Below are positions 58,254 through 64,000 of a stretch of DNA of 64,000 nucleotides, piece by piece. The first letter of the stretch is position 1, and each line of letters starts with the position of its first letter. Where the stretch lies: contig NW_003101678.1 of NCBI RefSeq assembly GCF_000003855.2, forward strand, positions 3,971,861 through 4,035,860, given 5' to 3'. Source of the stretch: Blastomyces gilchristii SLH14081 (taxonomy: Eukaryota; Ascomycota; Eurotiomycetes; Onygenales; Ajellomycetaceae). A program made the position numbers and the translations under genes. The notes below the pieces were generated by a model. It was not told the DNA's origin. It worked only from the letters and a program-made list of their open reading frames with translations, and made no database searches.

Positions 58254-59093
58254 GAAAGACTATTAAATAGCATAATCAGACTATCAAATACAGAGAGAGA
58301 TCTATTCTTCCAGACTATGAGATAGTTATATATAGCCTGTATTATCTCAGTAGCTAATTATAAAGTTTAAGTTTAATAAAATAATCAAGAAAATTTCACT
58401 GAACACTTTCAAAGTCTGCAAAATAGAGCTTTGAGAAGAATTCTAAGAGTATTTAAATCATCTTCTATTAAAACAATAAAAATTGATGCTTCAATTCTCT
58501 CTTCTACTATTAGATTTGAAAAGACCTGTATAAACTATGCTCTGAAAGTTATAAAGATTAGCTTAAATTCTATAATCAGAGAAAGAGTCTCTTCTTAATT
58601 TTTATCAATTAACTCAGGACATTAACTGAATTGAAATAGACTTTTTGATTGTAATTAAAATAATTCTTTAATGAAAATGCTCTCTTAACTATACAGACTA
58701 TACTCACTGATTGAAAATCAATTTTCTTCATTAAATATTGAAAAAGTTGATCATGAGAAGATATCTCTCTGAAGAAAAAAACTTGAATCTCTTATAAACT
58801 TGCAAATAAGTGAACTATCTAAAGAGAGAGAATATGAACAGTATTTGAAGAGAATCTCTACAATTAATATAAAAGACTCTATTCTGATTTCCTCAGATGA
58901 CTCAAACAATGAGAATTTGAATAGATTAGACACAGGCATTGCTTATACTGAAGGTAATATTAATTATATCTCAGATTTATGAAATTTAGGCTGTAAATCT
59001 GAAGTCTTTGATGCTGAACTATTTGTAATAGTGAAAGCTTTCAAACTCATTGAAATAAAATCTTATAAAAGAGAAAATAGTTTGAAAGAGATA
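58254..59093 (+). pseudogene. LINE-2 RT end and RNase H start, decayed
   Basis: Resumes LINE-2 after K1: RLSNTERDLFFQTM-like block, NRALRRILRVFKSSSIKTIK (58430), then the Glu-rich connection and EGNINYISDL (58950) leading into CKSEVFDAELFVIVKAFKLI of RNase H. Cut by G3 after GAAAGAGATA. Confidence 0.86.
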
Positions 59094-59128
59094 TGTAGCG
59101 GGCTGCGCTCAATCAATCATACAGACTA

Positions 59129-60319
59129 ACCGTGCCATGCTTACTCACTCTCTGTAGTGAGTGCGCCACAGTGTACAGAAAATCATATCATACAGAAAAT
59201 ATTTTTAATATCTTCATTCTTCATCTTCAAATAATCATTATTAATTATAACCATGTCTAAATCTTCTAATTACACTGAGGAGCAGTTGCAAAGAGCTGTT
59301 GACATGTACAAAAGCAATTCAAAATTAAAAATCATGTCTCTGTCGCGAGAATTCAAAGTCTTATATATCACCTTGTATGGGAGGATTAACAGGAAGAAAT
59401 GAAGGACTATGAGAGTTCCACTGAATTGAGCATTGAATGACAGCCAGGAAGAGACAATTAAGATATGAATTTATCAGTTGAATATTATTAATGAGACCAC
59501 CCGCTACAGATATGAGTAGTATGATGACAGACATTTCCTTGCTAATCTGAAGAGTGTCTGACTGTAAGCATTCAAACCTGGCACTGTGAGAGCTGGCTTT
59601 GCTGACTGTGGAATGTATCCAGTTAATCATGATATAATTCTCAATTGATTGAGACCTCTTACCATTGATAATGCCCCGGATCTCAACATATATGATGGTG
59701 ATGATGATGTATGCAATCACTTTACCCCATCACTGCCTCCTTGCAATTAACCTTCTCAGAGATGGTTGTAAAACTATGTCACTAAATCAATGCAGCAGTC
59801 AAGGCCTTAGAAGATGTGAAGAATACTCTTATACCTGGTTTGACAAGATGGTTGAACAAGATCTTCAAGGGTAGCCTGGTTCAGACAGAATTGAATACAC
59901 ACTGTGAGAATGAACTTGCAGATCATTATCAAGCAAATAGATGTTAAGTCATCAAATCCTCTCACAGACAGGTGCAAGTAGGTAGAGTCCTCACTATTAA
60001 GAATATCAATTGTAAGATTGCAACCTGTAGAGCAGATGAGATGAAAAAGATGTTCAATAAGACTCTTCAATTGATTGAAATCAAATCTACAAAATCTACA
60101 GCTACTCAATCATAACAAGATAATTCTATAGAATCTCAATCTACAGTGAATTCTACATCTTCTAATGAGTATATAGATAATCTTTATGTTATAGATAGAT
60201 GTGATGATGATTATTAATTAATTTTTGAAGATCACTATATTCAAAATATTTTCTTTACAGTGTGATTTTCTGTATGCTGTGGGGCACTCACTACAGAGAG
60301 TGAGTAAGCATGGCACGGT
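59129..60319 (+). mobile_element. Pogo/Fot1-like Tc1-mariner element, internally deleted (1,191 bp)
   Basis: Near-perfect terminal inverted repeats of about 57 bp (59129-59185 and 60263-60319), beginning ACCGTGCCATGCTTACTCAC, flanked by the TA duplication (59127-59128 and 60320-60321). The uninterrupted target GACTATTTCATTAC exists in the other G LTRs. Each TIR contains an internal palindrome, ACTCACT...AGTGAGT. The inner part encodes the start and end of a transposase but no DDE catalytic domain; at 1.2 kb it is much shorter than full elements (about 1.9 kb). Confidence 0.9.
59253..60215 (+). pseudogene. Remnant pogo-type transposase lacking the DDE domain
   Basis: ATG at 59253: MSKSSNYTEEQLQRAVDMYK, then LKIMSLSREFKVLYITLYGR. 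This is an HTH_psq DNA-binding domain in which a basic/HTH helix ends in TLY-G-R. A second HTH segment follows (NDSQEETIKI, IYQLNIINETTRYRY). The sequence then passes directly to FKPGTVRAGFADCGMYPVNH, which resembles the block after the DDE domain ('I-x-x-A-F-x-x-T-G-I-x-P-x-N'). A Ser/Glu-rich tail follows. TGA/TAG stops interrupt it. The catalytic DDE region, normally about 200 residues, is absent. Confidence 0.82.
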
Positions 60320-60908
60320 TATTTCATTACACTTCACAGATTTCTACCGCTCCGATTCTCAGTCACTGATTCTCAGCTGAAAACTTACAGAATTTCTATT
60401 CTTCCGCCCCGAAGCTTCATTGTATACAAAAACCCCTATTCTTCCACTCTGAAGTTCCACCGTGTATGTCATCACATACACATATAAATATCCACTCTGA
60501 TCACTGATTCTCACACTTTCTCTTTCTTTTCTTCTCTAACATTTTTCTCTTTGTTATATAAGATCTATAAAGATCATATCAATCTATTCAGTGTAGTTCT
60601 CTTATAATAGAAAAACATTCATCATCTTCTTATTAGAAATGATTACTCACTGAGATATTCAAATACATAATAAATATATAAGAAATAGAGAAACAGTTAA
60701 ACAGTTAAACAGATACTGAGTTTTCAGATAGAAGCTTGCTCATCAGTCACTCTGACCCTATAACAAGATTTTATAAGAGAGTAAGATCTTACAAAGAAAA
60801 TATCAGTGAAAGATCTGAGAGTTCTGACATCTCAGATATATGAGATATTCATACAATTACACTTCTTCAAATTTCATAGATATCACATATCTGACAAACA
60901 ATATAATC

Positions 60909-62380
60909 ATGTCTAATGATAATATGAGAGAACTCTTGAACACAAACATAGAAGTAATATCACAGTGGCTTTAAGCAATGTTGAAATTACAACAGTAACA
61001 GATAGCTGATATGCATGCAACTCAATAACTTCAATACAAGGAAATTCAATAATTAATTCAACAAGAAATTCATGCAATTTCAATATCTGCAGAATTAAAT
61101 ATAAAAGCACTGAAACAATGCTTAGATGCTTCTGTATATTTCAATACTTTTAATCTCACTCTCTACTCATTACAAAGAATGAAAATACTCATAAAACTGA
61201 GTATGAATGAAGATATCATCAGTTTACTAATCAATCAAAATTGATATATCAATGAATAATTGAAGAATTATGTGAAACAGAAGTTTTATTCATGAATAAA
61301 AGCATGTGAATCAGTGTTATAAATATCTGATAATATCATTAAATATCTTGATATTCTGTTCTGAGACACTGTCATATAACAGAAAGTGTTAGATTAATTA
61401 CAGAGCTCTTAATAGAGAAATACTTCTCTTACAACATTCATCTCTGACTTCAATATCAAGATCTTAGAAGCTGGTAATTAATCTTAAGAGAATTGAATGA
61501 AGATTAGTATGCTTAAGAAGACATTAACTTTCAAACTCTTACAGACTCTTATAAGTGTAAATAAAGACTCAACTTATGAAGGCTTCTATACATAACTTCA
61601 GACATTGAATGATTATCTTACCAAGCTCAAGAGTATACAGAACAGTGGTAGAAGATATTACATCTCAGTCACTCATACACTCACACCTGCGCTGAAGAAT
61701 AACAACAATAACACAGATGTTATAAACTGAGTAGACTCAAATGTCTACACACAAGCAAGAGTCTCTGCCATTCAGACAGACTTCTGAGTTTCTGAGATCA
61801 CTTCTGAAGAAGTCACTGATCAGCATCAATAAGAAGTGTGTATCAACTGTAATCAATCAGAACACATTGCTTTTAACTGCTGATCAGTCTACATATCTTC
61901 TCACTTGAAGAATGAATTAATGCCTGTCTGTATCAATCACATTGCATTGAAGAAAGATTCAGAAGATAACTATGAGAATTCTCTGATAAAACAGAAAAAA
62001 GATTAGCTTCTGTTCAAATTCATAAATAGAAGCTTGAAGAGATCAGATGACAATGATTTGAAGAGAAAATAGCAATGAACATGATTCTTGTATCTACTAT
62101 GATCAATAACATGTATAATATGAAAGTCATGATAGACAGCAGTCTATGTCATTATACAATGATTAAATCTTCAGTTGTAAGATGTTACAATCTTCAGTGT
62201 ATTCTCTTATCAAAACTCTGACTTCTCACAGAATTTGATGACCTAAAAGATGTTTATACCTGTTACATAATGAAGTTAAACATAGATGTCAGAGAATATC
62301 AATGTGAAGATGTCTATGCATATGAAGTTAATAATCTCAATTATAATCTTATATTAGAAGTTGTCTGACTATCTGAACAA
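60909..62380 (+). pseudogene. G3 gag and protease, decayed (intact zinc knuckle)
   Basis: Starts MSNDNMRELLNTNIEVISQW at 60909. The CCHC knuckle at 61839-61880 is complete: CINCNQSEHIAFNC. Downstream, KVMIDSSLCHYTMIKSSVVR at about 62125-62180 corresponds to the protease active-site region, with D-S-S where D-S-G is expected. Stops are mostly TGA/TAA. Collinear with G1 7695-9170. Confidence 0.83.
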
Positions 62381-62689
62381 GGTATCTTATTAAATACTTA
62401 AAACAGGAGCTTAATATTTTCTAACAATGATAGAGTTCATGAAGATGACATTCACAAGACTATGAATCTGACACAGATCTCTGTCAATATCTATGAAATG
62501 CTCTGAAAAGAAAGTCACTGAAAAGATTATTAACAGCAGAACTATGTAATAATCTATTTCATCAGTCTGACTGATATTAAGAAAGCTCTAGAGAAGTTAT
62601 TCTGTACTATAATAATAGAGTCTTATACAAAACTCTCTCAATATTATCATGAATATCTAGATATCTTTCAATAAGATAACATTATGAAT

Positions 62690-64000
62690 ATACTTCTCTT
62701 ACAAGACTCAGAAGTAGATCACAGTATCAAGTTAGAAAAGAAGAATGATAAAAACTCTGAGTCATCATGAGACTCTCTTTATAATATATCTTAAGATGAA
62801 CTTCTTCTTCTTTGAAAGACACTCAATAATCTGTTGAATAAGAGATTCATATATATTAATAAGTCTTTCACTGCAGCTTCTATTCTCTTTGCAAAGAAAT
62901 CAGATAAAGAACTCTGATTCTGTGTGAACTATTGAGAATTGAACAGATTAATCAAGAAGAACTGCTATTTCTTATCTCTTATCAAAGAAATTCTAGCTTG
63001 CATTGAACAAGCTCAATGATTTATAAAACTAGATATCATCACTGTGTTTTATAAAATCTGTATCACTGAAGAAGATAAATGACTTACAGTATTATGAACA
63101 TATTATAATCTCTTTGAATGAATAGTTATATTCTTTGAACTGATCAATACTCTCAGTATATTTCAGAAGTATATCAACTAAGCACTCTGAGATTTTCTTG
63201 ATAAATTTATATCTGTATATCTTGATGACATTCTCATCTTTACTGATGAGTTCAGAAAAGAATATCAAGAACATGTGTGAAGAGTATTACAAGAATTATG
63301 AGAAACAGAACTATTAATAGATATTGACAAGTATGACTTCAAAGTCAAGAGTATCAAATATCTAGGTTTTATCATAGAAGCTGGCAAGAAGATTCAAATG
63401 AATTCTGAGAAAGTCTCTGTCATTCTTGAATGAGAAGCTTCATGTACTGTGAAATATGTATGAAGCTTTATCAGATTTACTCACTTCTATCAGTGATTTA
63501 TATAAAACTTCTCAGATATTATGAGATTACTTACAGAACTCATCAGAAAGAACTCAGTATTTCAGTGATCAGTAGACACTGAAGCTGTATTCATATAGAT
63601 GAAGAAGATATTTATCAACACTTCTCTGCTAATGATATTTAATTCTGATTATGAAATAGTTGTTAAAGCTGACTTCTCTATGTTACAGAGAGAGCTATAT
63701 TACAATATAATAATGAAGATGTCTTATAATCATGCATCTTCATGTTTAAGAAACTGAGTTCTGCTGAATACAACTATGAGATCTATGATAAGAAACTTCT
63801 TGTGATTATACACTGTTTAGAAGAATGAAACTCTGAACTCTGAAGTGTCTTTGAATTTGAGATAATCACAGATTATAAGAATCTCAAGTACTTCATAACT
63901 ATCTGTAAACTCACTGAATAACAGATATAATGATCTGAGTTCTTAAGCTGCTTTCATTTGATAATACACTATCATCTCAGCAGTCAGAACTCAATGTGGG
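62690..64000 (+). pseudogene. G3 RT and RNase H start, decayed, off the right edge
   Basis: RT blocks CVNY-ELNRLIKKNCYFLSL and KLDIITVFYKICITEEDK, then FELINTLSIFQKYIN, with the catalytic YLDD retained at 63218-63229. RNase H starts near 63530 and reads KKLSSAEYNYEIYDKKLLVI. At 63515-63545 it gives the sequence uninterrupted at the K2 insertion point of G1. Confidence 0.88.

Larger units (their letters stand above)
39673..59093 (+). mobile_element. LINE-2: 5'-truncated copy of the LINE, interrupted by SINE, G2 and K1
   Basis: LINE pieces at 39673-43117, 48816-49479 and 58254-59093 follow one another without loss when compared with LINE-1 (minus). The 5' end starts inside ORF1 at TTCTTCTTGTTTAAATCAGA, matching LINE-1 near 37165. 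Truncation within ORF1 is usual for LINE insertion. The 3' part beyond RNase H start is cut by G3 at 59094. It lies head to head with LINE-1. Confidence 0.9.
59094..64000 (+). mobile_element. G3: family G element, 5' part, runs off the right edge
   Basis: The 5' LTR starts TGTAGCGGGCTGCGCTC at 59094 and ends CTCTTATA at 60606, interrupted by the pogo-like element; without it the LTR is about 320 bp. Gag, protease, RT and RNase H follow collinearly with G1. The integrase, chromodomain and 3' LTR lie beyond the window. Inserted into LINE-2 RNase H. Confidence 0.9.

Noticed and set aside
4527..64000. TGA read as Trp, i.e. a mitochondrial or otherwise altered genetic code
   Set aside because: TGA also replaces Arg codons, TAA/TAG stops occur too, catalytic residues are changed, and ATG2 in the same window uses the standard code. 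C-to-T decay explains it better.

Overview
The window looks like nuclear DNA of a filamentous ascomycete, probably Eurotiomycetes. The left 3.2 kb is one normal-composition gene, the N-terminal half of the autophagy gene ATG2 (minus strand, one short intron). Its protein resembles Eurotiales/Onygenales Atg2. A GC-poor block of more than 60 kb made almost wholly of nested, decayed transposons is known from some dimorphic Onygenales (Blastomyces-type genomes); that placement is inference.

From about 3.95 kb to the right edge I see no host gene. Two LTR families dominate. 'Family K' is a Ty3/Gypsy element of 8.3-8.8 kb with 165-178 bp LTRs starting TGTGATTC. 'Family G' is a chromodomain Ty3/Gypsy with 302-310 bp LTRs starting TGTGAYGGGCTGCG. 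There is also one complete Copia element, a second Copia remnant, two copies of a Tad1/I-like LINE, one tRNA-derived SINE, two 506 bp hAT-like MITEs and one deleted pogo/Fot1-like element. Target-site duplications (TSDs) give the nesting order.

Left nest: a Copia remnant (3955-4526) was hit by K3 (begins 4527, minus). K3 was hit by G1 (7107-21059, plus, TSD ACTTG), by Copia-1 (22268-27478, minus, TSD TAATC) and by G4 (begins 29863, minus). G1 was hit by K2 (10333-18584, plus, TSD CAAG). G4 was hit by LINE-1 (31557 to about 38160, minus).

Centre: a MITE (38496-39001) and an undecayed 0.67 kb island (39002-39672) separate LINE-1 from LINE-2, which face each other head to head.

Right nest: LINE-2 (39673-59093, plus, 5'-truncated) carries a SINE (40514-40899), G2 (43122-48815, minus, TSD AGAG) and K1 (49480-58253, minus, TSD GAAA, itself holding a MITE at 57387-57892). 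LINE-2 is finally cut by G3 (59094 to beyond 64000, plus), whose 5' LTR holds the pogo-like element (59129-60319).

Two observations stand out. First, the decay is RIP-like but hits CpG and CpC/GpG while largely sparing CpA, the favourite target of classical Neurospora RIP. It also fades toward the outer edge of every element, so LTR halves next to the internal region are mutated and the outer halves keep CpG. Second, all three K copies carry a Cys-rich reading frame on the strand opposite gag-pol, between integrase and the 3' LTR. Nearly all TE genes here are broken by stops, so I annotate them as pseudogenes; domain borders are approximate.
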